Assembly (NCBI RefSeq): GCF_047219225.1
Contig: NZ_CP178208.1
Coordinates: forward strand, 3,348,001-3,412,000
Reading direction: 5' to 3'
Source: IMCC45349 sp047219225
GTDB taxonomy: Bacteria > Bacteroidota > Bacteroidia > Flavobacteriales > Flavobacteriaceae
DNA: 64,000 nt
Each line of letters opens with the position of its first letter. The stretch's first letter is position 1. The notes beneath the pieces were generated by a model. The model saw only the letters and a list, made by a program, of their open reading frames with translations. It was not told the origin of the DNA and did not search any database. Position numbers and translations under genes: made by a program. This document shows, in pieces, positions 17,026 to 25,553 of the stretch.

Positions 17026-17691
17026 ATGAAACCGATAAATAAATTCATAGATCATACGTTATTAAAACCTATTGCTACAGAGAGTGATATCATTCAATTA
17101 TGTGAAGAAGCTAAACAATATAATTTCTATTCAGTTTGCGTTAATAGTTGTTTTGCTGACTTAGCTTACAAATTTTTAAAAGACACAGATGTTAATGTTT
17201 GTTGTGTAGTTGGATTTCCTCTAGGAGCTATGAGTACAGAGGCTAAAGCTTTTGAAGCTAAAGAAGCAATAAAAAATGGTGCTGAAGAAATAGATATGGT
17301 TATTAATATTGGTTTCTTAAAAAGTAGAGATTATAAAGCTGTATTAAATGATATTTCTAAAGTTAAAGAAGCTTGTGGTAATAAAGTCTTAAAAGTAATT
17401 TTAGAAACTTGTGACCTTACTAAAGAAGAAATCATAAAAGCTAGTGAACTTTGTGTTGAAGCAAATGCAGATTTTGTAAAAACTTCAACTGGGTTTGGTT
17501 CTGGAGGAGCTACACAAGCAGATGTAAAAATCATGAAAAAAACCGTTAAAGGAAAAGCTAAGATAAAAGCATCTGGAGGTATAAGAGATTATGAAACTGC
17601 AAAGCATTTTATTGACTTAGGTGTTGAAAGGCTTGGTGTATCATCTGGAATTGCAATTATGAATGGTGAAAAATCTGATGCTGATTATTAA
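17026..17691 (+). CDS. deoC: Deoxyribose-phosphate aldolase
   Basis: Class I aldolase cleaving 2-deoxyribose 5-phosphate to glyceraldehyde 3-phosphate and acetaldehyde in deoxynucleoside catabolism. 221 aa. The Schiff-base lysine is Lys152 in FVKTSTGF, with partner Lys181 (IKASGG) and Asp90 (EEIDMVINIG). Followed 15 bases later by deoD, so the two form a nucleoside-salvage operon. A weak -7-like TAACTTTA (17001-17008) precedes it. Confidence 0.96.
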   Translation: MKPINKFIDHTLLKPIATESDIIQLCEEAKQYNFYSVCVNSCFADLAYKFLKDTDVNVCCVVGFPLGAMSTEAKAFEAKEAIKNGAEEIDMVINIGFLKSRDYKAVLNDISKVKEACGNKVLKVILETCDLTKEEIIKASELCVEANADFVKTSTGFGSGGATQADVKIMKKTVKGKAKIKASGGIRDYETAKHFIDLGVERLGVSSGIAIMNGEKSDADY

Positions 17692-17706
17692 AAGAACAAA
17701 AAAATT

Positions 17707-18405
17707 ATGAGTGTACATATTGAAGCAAAAAAAGGCGAAATAGCCGAAACTATACTATTACCTGGAGATCCATTAAGAGCAAAATGGATAGCTGAAACTT
17801 TTTTTGAAAACCCAGTTTGTTTTAATAAAGTAAGAGGTATGTATGGATATACTGGAACTTACAATGGAAAAAGAGTTTCTGTTATGGGAACCGGAATGGG
17901 TGTACCAAGTATTTCAATCTATGCTCACGAACTAATAAACGAGTATGGTGTTAAAAATTTAATTCGAGTAGGTAGTGCAGGTTCATATCAAAAAGATGTA
18001 AAGATTAGAGACATTGTTTTAGCAATGGCAGCATCGTCTAACTCTGGATTAAATGAAATTAGATTTGGTGGCGCTGACTATGCTCCTACTGCTAGTTTTG
18101 AATTGTTTATAAAAGCTGTAGAAGCAGCTAAAGCAAAAAATATAGAAGTAAAAGCAGGAAATATTTTCACAAGTGATGAGTTTTATGCTGATGATTTTGA
18201 ATCTTATAAGAAATGGTCAAAATTTGGTGTATTATGTGTTGAAATGGAAAGTGCAGGATTATATACCATTGCCGCAAAGTATGATGTTAATGCATTAAGT
18301 ATATTAACTATATCTGACTCTTTAGTAACTGGTGAACGCACAACAAGTAAAGAGCGAGAAACCACTTTTAAAGGCATGATTGAAATTGCTCTTGAATTAG
18401 CATAA
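17707..18405 (+). CDS. deoD: Purine-nucleoside phosphorylase, DeoD type
   Basis: Hexameric PNP splitting purine (deoxy)nucleosides into base and (deoxy)ribose 1-phosphate. 232 aa. Family motifs: VHIEAKKGEIAETILLPGDP at the N terminus with His4 and the phosphate-binding GDP region, GMGVPSISIYAHEL, RVGSAGS, VEMESAGLY, and the catalytic Asp in ISDSLVTGE. Second gene of the deoC-deoD pair; the products feed phosphopentomutase and DeoC. Confidence 0.95.
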   Translation: MSVHIEAKKGEIAETILLPGDPLRAKWIAETFFENPVCFNKVRGMYGYTGTYNGKRVSVMGTGMGVPSISIYAHELINEYGVKNLIRVGSAGSYQKDVKIRDIVLAMAASSNSGLNEIRFGGADYAPTASFELFIKAVEAAKAKNIEVKAGNIFTSDEFYADDFESYKKWSKFGVLCVEMESAGLYTIAAKYDVNALSILTISDSLVTGERTTSKERETTFKGMIEIALELA

Positions 18406-18411
18406 GCTTTT

Positions 18412-18433
18412 AACATTTATAAATGTTTATTTT
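18412..18433 (+). terminator. Weak terminator-like palindrome after deoD
   Basis: AACATTTATAAATGTT is a perfect but AT-only palindrome followed by a T-rich run, seven bases after the deoD stop. Confidence 0.3.
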
Positions 18434-18436
18434 CTT

Positions 18437-18463
18437 TTAGTACTCGTATATTTGAAGTACTAA
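18437..18463 (+). promoter_or_regulatory. Dyad TTAGTACT-N11-AGTACTAA around a -7 box
   Basis: Eight-base arms (18437-18444 and 18456-18463) enclose TATATTTG (18447-18454), a perfect -7 box, 26 bases upstream of the histidine phosphatase ATG at 18480. The placement suggests an operator. Confidence 0.45.
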
Positions 18464-18479
18464 TTAACTGTAACCTATT

Positions 18480-19004
18480 ATGAAAAAATTATATACATTT
18501 CTTTTAATATTTGCTTTTACTTTACCTTCTATAGCTCAAGAAATAGATAGTACTTCAAATAATGATAATTCATCTACTTATTACTTTATCAGGCATGCCG
18601 AAAAAGATAGAAGCGATAAAACAAACAAAGATCCAAATCTTGTTTTAGATGGTATTTTAAGAGCTGCCAAATGGAGTATTGTATTAGATAATATTGACTT
18701 TGATGCTATTTACTCTACTAATTATAATAGAACTAAAGAGACAGCACAACCTACAGCCGAAAAAAACAATTTAGATATTACAGTTTACGACCCAAGAAAT
18801 ATAGATGCTAAATCATTTTTAGAGCAAACTAAAGGAAAGAAAGTACTTGTTGTAGGTCATAGCAACACTACTCCAATGTTTGTTAATAAACTCTTAGGTA
18901 AAGAAAAATACAAACAAATTGACGATAGTAATAATGCTAATCTATATATAATAACTATTTCTTCTTCAGGAGAAATTAGTGATACCTTATTAGTTATAGA
19001 GTAA
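18480..19004 (+). CDS. Histidine phosphatase family protein, exported
   Basis: 174 aa, phosphoglycerate-mutase-like (SixA/branch 1) fold. Signal peptide 1-20 (ending SIAQ), catalytic RHA at 38-40 (YYFIRHAEKD) and the second histidine His127 in VVGHSNTTP. The signal sequence places it in the periplasm, unlike cytosolic phosphoglycerate mutases, so a general phosphomonoesterase is likely. Its stop codon immediately abuts that of the convergent lipoprotein gene. Confidence 0.87.
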   Translation: MKKLYTFLLIFAFTLPSIAQEIDSTSNNDNSSTYYFIRHAEKDRSDKTNKDPNLVLDGILRAAKWSIVLDNIDFDAIYSTNYNRTKETAQPTAEKNNLDITVYDPRNIDAKSFLEQTKGKKVLVVGHSNTTPMFVNKLLGKEKYKQIDDSNNANLYIITISSSGEISDTLLVIE

Positions 19005-19736
19005 TTATTTAATTACTACATTTTCAGTTTCGATTTTAGATAAAAGTTTTAAGTTCTTGTTTTCAAAAGCTTTATCTAAATCAAATAAATCATTATCTGG
19101 ATTAAGTGGTTTGTAATTATTATAATCTACTATTCGCAAACCATTAATGTAACGTTCATTATAGGCTTCTCTAAATCGCATACCTCCTCCATTTACATGA
19201 TATGAATAAGCTAAATAGTCAACTTTTTTAGTTTCTTTATTAATCCAATACACATAAATATCATCAAAATCGTCACCTCCTCCTTCTTCATCAAACGTAA
19301 CCTTAACTTTATGATATGAATTTCCTTTTATAAGTGTTTCACCTAAATATGTCTTATTTACTGCAGCATCATTTAATCCAAATGGTAATAGCACAAAATA
19401 ATTTACAGAGTTAATAGAGTTCTTATATTTATTAACCATTGAATCTGCAACAATTACACTTTCCTCATTTACAAATCTCTTAAAACTGGTATTAGTATAA
19501 ACATCCTTAATTGTATTTATTGAATCTTTAAATATTCTCTGGTAAGTAAAGTTTCCAAAAGATCTTTTAGATACATAGTGCTTATCTCTAAAATCAAATT
19601 CCATCTCAAAATTTGTATACTTATCACCTCCTGAAACTTCAATTGATTCATCTATAATATCCTGAACATTAACTATTTTCACATCTTTACAAGCTAAAAA
19701 CGTAATAACAAACATAAAACTAAGGCAGTATTTCAT
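19005..19736 (-). CDS. DUF6503-like lipoprotein
   Basis: 243 aa. Lipobox FLAC with Cys16. The remainder is beta-rich, starting SIEVSGGDKYTNFEMEFDFRDKHY, with a conserved-looking VTFDEEGGGDDFDDIYVYW region. It resembles the Bacteroidota DUF6503 family (LolA-like fold), though I cannot verify this. Function unknown; probably anchored in the periplasmic space. Convergent with the histidine phosphatase, divergent from smpB. Confidence 0.65.
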   Translation of the reverse strand: MKYCLSFMFVITFLACKDVKIVNVQDIIDESIEVSGGDKYTNFEMEFDFRDKHYVSKRSFGNFTYQRIFKDSINTIKDVYTNTSFKRFVNEESVIVADSMVNKYKNSINSVNYFVLLPFGLNDAAVNKTYLGETLIKGNSYHKVKVTFDEEGGGDDFDDIYVYWINKETKKVDYLAYSYHVNGGGMRFREAYNERYINGLRIVDYNNYKPLNPDNDLFDLDKAFENKNLKLLSKIETENVVIK

Positions 19737-19779
19737 TTTTAAAATTTTATAATAAAGTCGTTAAACTTAATAAATAATA

Positions 19780-19806
19780 ACACAAATAGAATTAATAAAT
19801 TTGTGT
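19780..19806 (+). promoter_or_regulatory. Dyad ACACAAAT-N11-ATTTGTGT overlapping a -7 box before smpB
   Basis: Eight-base inverted arms with an 11-base spacer; the right arm overlaps TAAATTTG (19796-19803), which matches TANNTTTG 17 bases before the smpB ATG. AT-rich, so chance is possible. Confidence 0.3.
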
Positions 19807-19820
19807 AGCTTTGGCCTCCA

Positions 19821-20279
19821 ATGCAAAAAACAGTAAACATATTAAATAAAAAAGCACGCTTTGAGTATGAAATACTTGATAAGTATACTGCTGGTATTGT
19901 GTTAACTGGAACAGAAATAAAGTCTATTAGACAAAGTAAAGCATCTATTGCAGAAAGCTTTTGTGAGTTTAACGATCTTGGAGAACTCTTTGTTATTAAT
20001 ATGACTATCCAAGAATACGACTTTGGTAATTACTACAACCACAAACCTAAAGCCCAAAGAAAACTTTTACTTAATAAACGTGAATTAAAAAAACTTGAAA
20101 AGGAAGTTAAAAACACGGGTTTAACTATAGTTCCTTTAAAACTGTTTATTAATGAAAAAGGGTTCGCTAAACTAGATATAGCGCTTGCTAGAGGTAAAAA
20201 ACTTTATGACAAACGTGAGAACATTAAGGATCGTGATAATAAACGTGATTTAGCACGCATTAAGAAAAATTTTAAATAA
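19821..20279 (+). CDS. smpB: SsrA-binding protein SmpB
   Basis: Partner of tmRNA in trans-translation, rescuing stalled ribosomes. 152 aa, typical length. OB-fold with EYEILDKYTAGIVLTGTEIK, the conserved SIRQSKASIAESFCEF, and a basic C-terminal tail (RDNKRDLARIKKNFK) that enters the mRNA channel. The tmRNA gene is not in the window. Single gene. Confidence 0.96.
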   Translation: MQKTVNILNKKARFEYEILDKYTAGIVLTGTEIKSIRQSKASIAESFCEFNDLGELFVINMTIQEYDFGNYYNHKPKAQRKLLLNKRELKKLEKEVKNTGLTIVPLKLFINEKGFAKLDIALARGKKLYDKRENIKDRDNKRDLARIKKNFK

Positions 20280-20376
20280 GTTTAGGCTTTTTATAACAAC
20301 TCAAGGCAATTTTTATGCCTAAGTTTGGTTTAGTTTTTAGAGCTATCTAAAAATTAAAATGCTAAACCAACCATCT

Positions 20377-22848
20377 ATGAAATTTAACTTCTCGCTATTT
20401 ATAGCTTGCTTTTGCTCTTTTTTGAGCTATTCTCAAATTACTGGAACTGTAACAGACACAAAAAAAGAACCACTTCCTTTTGTTAATATTTATATTGATA
20501 ATACCTACATAGGAACTACAAGTAACGAAGAAGGGAAATATGAATTAAATGTAAATACTACAAAAGAATACACGATAGTATTTAAATATTTAGGTTATAA
20601 AACCATAAAAAAAACAATCGAACCAAAATCCTTCCCTTATCAATTAAATATTGAAATGGAAGAAGAAGAAGTTTCCCTAGCAGAAGTTGTTGTTAATGCA
20701 AACGAAAATCCTGCAAATAGAATTATAAGAGCTACTATAGACAACCGAAAAGCAATGCTAGAAAAAATTAGCACTTATAAAGCCGACTTTTACTCTAAGG
20801 GTTTAATTAGAATTAAAGATGCTCCTAAAAAAATATTTGGTCAAGAACTAGGAGACCTAGGAGGTGCTCTTGATTCTACACGTAGTGGAATTATTTATTT
20901 ATCAGAAACTATTTCAAAAATTGATTATAAATATCCTGATAAATTAAAAGAAAAAATTATTGCCTCTAAGGTTAGTGGAGATGATAAAGGTTTCAGTTTT
21001 AATAATGCTATTGATGTTGATTATAATTTCTATAACAATACTGTAGAAATTGGCAATCAAATAATATCTCCAATTGCTAATTATGCTTTTAATTATTACA
21101 GATATAAGCTTGAAGGTGTTTTTTATGATGATAATGGAAACTTAATCAACAAAATAAAAGTAACTCCAAAACGAAAAAATGACAGAGTATTTTCTGGAAC
21201 CATTTATATTGTTGAAGACCATTGGTCGATTTATGCTCTAGAACTCGATGTAACAGGAGAACAAGCTCAACTTACAGGTGTTGATGTAATTACTTTAAAG
21301 CAAAGTTTTTCATTTTCTAACGCTTCAAATTTATGGACTTTATTTTCCCAAAGTATCGATTTTAAATATGGTATTTTTGGAATAAAAGGTGATGGTCGTT
21401 TTACTGCTGTTTATAGTAATTATAATTTTAATCCAGAATTCTCTAAGAAAAACTTCACTAATGAAATTGTTTCTTTTGAAGATAATGCAAATAAAAAAGA
21501 TTCAATTTATTGGAACAACATAAGACCAGTACCTCTAACAATAGAAGAATCTACAGATTATGTCAAAAAAGATAGCATACAAACAGTTAGAGAATCAAAA
21601 ACCTACTTAGACTCCGTAGATACTGTAAAAAACAAATTTAAAGTAGGAGATATTTTAGGTGGTTATACATATAATAATACCTATGAAGGAAAAAGATTTA
21701 ATGTAACTGGATTATTAGGAGGTTATGGTTTTAATACTGTACAAGGCTTTACAGGAACCATAAAATTTAATTACAGAAAAAAGTACGATGAATTTAAAAA
21801 GTATATAAATTTTGACGGAAGCTTAAATTATGGTTTTAGTGACGAACGCTTACGTGGAACTATTGGTGCTACTTATAAATTCAACAACACAACACGCCCT
21901 TTTTTAAGAGTCTCTGGAGGAGTTAAAGTTGAACAATTCAATCCAAACTTATTTGATTTAGAAGTACTCAATAGTTTTATGTCTTTATATCAAGAGAAAA
22001 ACTATATGAAAGTTTATGATAAAAGTTTTATTGAAGCTAGCTACTCTCAAGAGCTTTTTAATGGATTTAGATTGGGCACAAGTTTATCCTTTGAAAGAAG
22101 AGCACCTCTATTTAATACAACTGATCAAGTTTGGTTTCCAAGTAAAGAAAGAGAATACACAAGTAATAATCCTCTAGATGAAACTGCTTATGGAGAAGCT
22201 CCTTTCGACAAACATCGTATTGCAAAACTTAATATTGGTGTAAACATTAATTTTGACCAAAAATACTTGAGCTATCCTGATAGTAAAATAAATATTTACA
22301 GCAGTAAATACCCAACATTATACTTAGGCTATGAAAAAGGGTTTGGAGCAACAAACAGTAACTACAACTTTGACCAAATTAAAGCTAGAATATCTCAATA
22401 TTTAACCCTTGGTAATAAAGGAAATTTCAAATATTATGTAGCTGCTGGAAAATTCTTTAACGCTGATGACATTTCCTTTATTGACTACCAACACTTTAAT
22501 GGTAATCAAACTCATGTAAGTTTATTAGGTAGTATGTTACCAAATACATTTAACAACTTACCATACTATGATTTAAGCACAAATAAATCATATACAGAAA
22601 TGCATGCCGAACATAATTTTAAAGGCTACATCTTAGGAAAAATACCTTTACTAAATAAATTAAATTTCAATCTAATTTTAGGAGCACACAACCTTAGCAC
22701 TACAGACAATAAACCTTATCAAGAATATAACATAGGTATTGGTAATATTGGTTGGAAAACCTTCCGCTTTTTACGTGTAGATTATGTACGTTCTTATCAA
22801 GGAGGTTTTATTAATGATGCCTTTGTTTTTGGATTAACTTTTAATTAA
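20377..22848 (+). CDS. DUF5686 outer-membrane protein with carboxypeptidase-like regulatory domain
   Basis: 823 aa from the ATG at 20377, giving a clean signal peptide (ending SYSQ); an open ATG six codons upstream (20359) is possible. A CarboxypepD_reg-like domain at about 20-105 (ITGTVTDTKKEPLPFVNIYI, TSNEEGKYEL) leads into the DUF5686 region (PANRIIRATIDNRKAML). The C-terminal half has long amphipathic beta strands of a barrel, ending GFINDAFVFGLTFN. A TonB-receptor-like outer-membrane protein without a plug; its cargo is unknown. The end overlaps the convergent pcm gene by four bases. Confidence 0.85.
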   Translation: MKFNFSLFIACFCSFLSYSQITGTVTDTKKEPLPFVNIYIDNTYIGTTSNEEGKYELNVNTTKEYTIVFKYLGYKTIKKTIEPKSFPYQLNIEMEEEEVSLAEVVVNANENPANRIIRATIDNRKAMLEKISTYKADFYSKGLIRIKDAPKKIFGQELGDLGGALDSTRSGIIYLSETISKIDYKYPDKLKEKIIASKVSGDDKGFSFNNAIDVDYNFYNNTVEIGNQIISPIANYAFNYYRYKLEGVFYDDNGNLINKIKVTPKRKNDRVFSGTIYIVEDHWSIYALELDVTGEQAQLTGVDVITLKQSFSFSNASNLWTLFSQSIDFKYGIFGIKGDGRFTAVYSNYNFNPEFSKKNFTNEIVSFEDNANKKDSIYWNNIRPVPLTIEESTDYVKKDSIQTVRESKTYLDSVDTVKNKFKVGDILGGYTYNNTYEGKRFNVTGLLGGYGFNTVQGFTGTIKFNYRKKYDEFKKYINFDGSLNYGFSDERLRGTIGATYKFNNTTRPFLRVSGGVKVEQFNPNLFDLEVLNSFMSLYQEKNYMKVYDKSFIEASYSQELFNGFRLGTSLSFERRAPLFNTTDQVWFPSKEREYTSNNPLDETAYGEAPFDKHRIAKLNIGVNINFDQKYLSYPDSKINIYSSKYPTLYLGYEKGFGATNSNYNFDQIKARISQYLTLGNKGNFKYYVAAGKFFNADDISFIDYQHFNGNQTHVSLLGSMLPNTFNNLPYYDLSTNKSYTEMHAEHNFKGYILGKIPLLNKLNFNLILGAHNLSTTDNKPYQEYNIGIGNIGWKTFRFLRVDYVRSYQGGFINDAFVFGLTFN

Positions 22849-23486
22849 TTCTTATCCTCCAACAATGGAACAAATCTAAACTCTCCTAGTTCATGTTTTT
22901 CAAATTCTTTGACACCATTTCTAATAAAAAGCGTCATAATTTGCACATCATCTCCAACAGGAATAACTAAACGACCATCAATTTTCAATTGACTTAACAA
23001 TGGTTTAGGTACAAAAGGAGCTCCTGCAGTTACTATAATACTATCAAAAGGAGCTTCTTCTGGCAAGCCTTTATAGCCATCTCCAAAAATTAACTTCTTT
23101 GGTCTATACCCTAATTTAGGTAAAAACTTACTCGTTTTTTTAAATAGCTCTTGCTGTCTTTCAATACTATAAACCTTTGCTCCTAACTCACACAGTACAG
23201 CAGCTTGGTAACCACTTCCTGTACCAATTTCTAATATTTTATCTCCTTTCTTTACTTGTAATAATTCACTTTGAAAAGCTACTGTATATGGCTGAGAAAT
23301 TGTTTGACTTGCTGCTATTGGAAAGGCCTTATCTTGATAAGCATGATCTAAAAAGCTTGAATCCATAAATAAATGTCTTGGAATATTACCAATAGCATTT
23401 AACACATCCTTATTGGTTATTCCTTTTGCTATTAATACGTTAACCAATTTTTGTCGTAAACCTTTATGCTTAAAAGTATCTTTCAA
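22845..23486 (-). CDS. pcm: Protein-L-isoaspartate O-methyltransferase
   Basis: SAM-dependent repair enzyme methylating L-isoaspartyl residues of aged proteins. 213 aa. Family signature ISQPYTVAFQSELL before SAM motif I EIGTGSGYQ (86-94); the PCMT-specific GDGYKGLPEEAPFD follows, then VTAGAPFVPKPLLSQL and RLVIPVGD. Cytoplasmic. Single gene, convergent with the DUF5686 gene. Confidence 0.94.
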   Translation of the reverse strand: MKDTFKHKGLRQKLVNVLIAKGITNKDVLNAIGNIPRHLFMDSSFLDHAYQDKAFPIAASQTISQPYTVAFQSELLQVKKGDKILEIGTGSGYQAAVLCELGAKVYSIERQQELFKKTSKFLPKLGYRPKKLIFGDGYKGLPEEAPFDSIIVTAGAPFVPKPLLSQLKIDGRLVIPVGDDVQIMTLFIRNGVKEFEKHELGEFRFVPLLEDKN

Positions 23487-23645
23487 TGTTTATAGAAATT
23501 TTTAAGGCTAAAATTAACCAAAGATTTTAAAGCGAAAAACTAAAATTGAAAAGAATTAAATTATTATAAAAAAGAGGCATATTTTATTATGAAATCCATT
23601 AATTAAATACCGAAAAATCTTATTTTTGTTAAAAACATAAAAACT

Positions 23646-24608
23646 ATGCTAAAAGCTGGTGTACTTGGTGCTGGTCACCTAGGAAAAATTCATCTTAGAC
23701 TTCTTAATCAATCTGATAAATATGAGCTCGTAGGCTTCTACGATGCCGATGAAAATAACGCAAAACGTGTTGCCGAAGAATTTGGTTATACTTACTTCAA
23801 TACTATCGAAAGTCTTATTGAAGCAGTAGATGTTGTAGACATTGTTACTCCTACTCTTTCTCATTACGATTGTGCTAAACAAGCTATTGCAAAAGGCAAA
23901 CATATTTTTATTGAAAAACCAATAACAAATACTGTTGAAGAAGCCGAACATATAAGAGAACTCCTAGCCGAAAATAACTTAAGAGGACAAGTAGGTCATG
24001 TAGAGCGTTTTAATCCTGCATTTATTGGTATAAAAGACCAACTTGACAAACCAATGTTTATTGAAACACATAGGCTAGCTGAATTTAACCCTAGAGGAAC
24101 AGATGTACCTGTAGTTCTTGATTTAATGATTCACGATATTGATATTATACTTAGTGTTGTTAAATCTAAAGTAATAAACGTTCAAGCAAGTGGCGTATCA
24201 GTGATTAGCGAAACACCAGATATTGCAAATGCTAGATTAGAGTTTGAAAATGGCTGTGTTGCCAACTTAACTGCTAGTAGAATATCATTAAAAAATATGC
24301 GTAAAACACGCTTTTTTCAAAGAGATGCTTATATAAGTGTAGACTTTTTAGAGAAAAAATGTGAAGTAGTAAAAATGAAAGATGCGCCTGAGCAACCAGG
24401 AGATTTTGATATGATTCTACAAAATGCTGAAGGTGTTAAAAAACAAATATATTTTGACAATCCTGAGATTTCTAACAACAATGCTATTTTAGATGAGTTA
24501 GAAACATTTGCAAATGCCATAAACACAAATACTAAACCAATTGTAACACTTCATGATGGAACTGAAGCATTACGTGTTGCAACACAAATAATTAATTGTT
24601 TTAAATAA
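23646..24608 (+). CDS. Gfo/Idh/MocA family oxidoreductase
   Basis: 320 aa. N-terminal Rossmann fold with GAGHLG (8-13) and Asp near position 33 (FYDAD), typical of NAD(H) binding; the conserved EKP motif is IFIEKPITNT with Lys91. The C-terminal alpha/beta domain includes GHVERFNPAF and DLMIHDIDIIL, with His-Asp catalytic candidates. Substrate unknown, probably a sugar or cyclitol derivative. A -7 box TATTTTTG (23621-23628) lies upstream. Ten bases before the 3-hydroxyacyl-CoA dehydrogenase gene, so probably co-transcribed. Confidence 0.88.
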   Translation: MLKAGVLGAGHLGKIHLRLLNQSDKYELVGFYDADENNAKRVAEEFGYTYFNTIESLIEAVDVVDIVTPTLSHYDCAKQAIAKGKHIFIEKPITNTVEEAEHIRELLAENNLRGQVGHVERFNPAFIGIKDQLDKPMFIETHRLAEFNPRGTDVPVVLDLMIHDIDIILSVVKSKVINVQASGVSVISETPDIANARLEFENGCVANLTASRISLKNMRKTRFFQRDAYISVDFLEKKCEVVKMKDAPEQPGDFDMILQNAEGVKKQIYFDNPEISNNNAILDELETFANAINTNTKPIVTLHDGTEALRVATQIINCFK

Positions 24609-24618
24609 AAAAGTATAT

Positions 24619-25506
24619 ATGAAAAATGTAGCAGTCATTGGAGCTGGAACTATGGGAAATGGAATTGCGCATACGTTTGCGCAATGTGGTTTTAATGTTA
24701 ATTTAATTGATATTAGCGAAGCCGCTTTAGAAAGAGGTATTAGTACTATTACAAGAAACTTGGATAGAATGGTCGCTAAAGAAAAAATCACTGAGGCCAA
24801 CAAACAAGACACTCTAAACAATATTACTACATACACAAATATGACTGAAGGTGTTGCCTCTGCTGAACTAGTAGTAGAAGCTGCAACTGAAAATGTAGAT
24901 TTAAAATTAAAAATCTTTCAGCAATTAGACGAAGCTTGTGGAGCTGACACCATTTTAGCTACTAATACATCTTCAATTTCAATTACTCAAATAGCTGCTG
25001 TAACATCAAGACCAGAAAAAGTAATTGGTATGCACTTTATGAATCCTGTACCAATTATGAAGTTAGTTGAAATCATCAGAGGTTATAATACTAGTGATGA
25101 AGTTACTAACACTATCATGGAAATGTCTAAGGAACTTAAAAAAGTTCCTGTAGAAGTAAATGATTATCCTGGATTTGTGGCTAATAGAATACTAATGCCA
25201 ATGCTTAATGAGTCTATCGAGACTTTATACAATGGTGTTGCCGGTGTTAAAGAAATAGACACAGTAATGAAGCTAGGTATGGCTCATCCAATGGGACCAT
25301 TGCAGTTAGCAGATTTCATTGGTCTTGACGTATGTTTATCGATTCTAAACGTTATGTACGAAGGTTTCAAAAACCCTAAATATGCTCCTTGCCCATTATT
25401 AGTAAATATGGTAAGAGCAGGTAAATTAGGTGTAAAATCTGGTGAAGGTTTTTACGATTATTCTGAAAGCAGAAAAGCAGAACACGTAGCAAAACAATTT
25501 GCATAA
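24619..25506 (+). CDS. 3-hydroxyacyl-CoA (3-hydroxybutyryl-CoA) dehydrogenase
   Basis: 295-aa stand-alone NAD-dependent enzyme. Nucleotide-binding GAGTMGNGIAHTFAQ (8-22), ATNTSSIS (114-121), catalytic His139 in GMHFMNPVP, and a C-terminal dimerisation domain with NRILMPMLNES and KLGVKSGEGFYDY. Length and lack of a hydratase domain fit the Hbd/PaaH group rather than FadB/FadJ. Oxidises 3-hydroxyacyl-CoA to 3-ketoacyl-CoA in fatty-acid or butanoate metabolism. Closed by a strong terminator. Confidence 0.93.
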   Translation: MKNVAVIGAGTMGNGIAHTFAQCGFNVNLIDISEAALERGISTITRNLDRMVAKEKITEANKQDTLNNITTYTNMTEGVASAELVVEAATENVDLKLKIFQQLDEACGADTILATNTSSISITQIAAVTSRPEKVIGMHFMNPVPIMKLVEIIRGYNTSDEVTNTIMEMSKELKKVPVEVNDYPGFVANRILMPMLNESIETLYNGVAGVKEIDTVMKLGMAHPMGPLQLADFIGLDVCLSILNVMYEGFKNPKYAPCPLLVNMVRAGKLGVKSGEGFYDYSESRKAEHVAKQFA

Positions 25507-25512
25507 TTTAAA

Positions 25513-25545
25513 ACAAGGCAATTAAATTTAATTGCCTTGTAATAT
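25513..25545 (+). terminator. Intrinsic terminator
   Basis: Inverted repeat with arms ACAAGGCAATT and AATTGCCTTGT, followed by a T-rich stretch, seven bases after the dehydrogenase stop and just before the DUF1015 gene. Confidence 0.8.
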
Positions 25546-25553
25546 TTTCTTTT

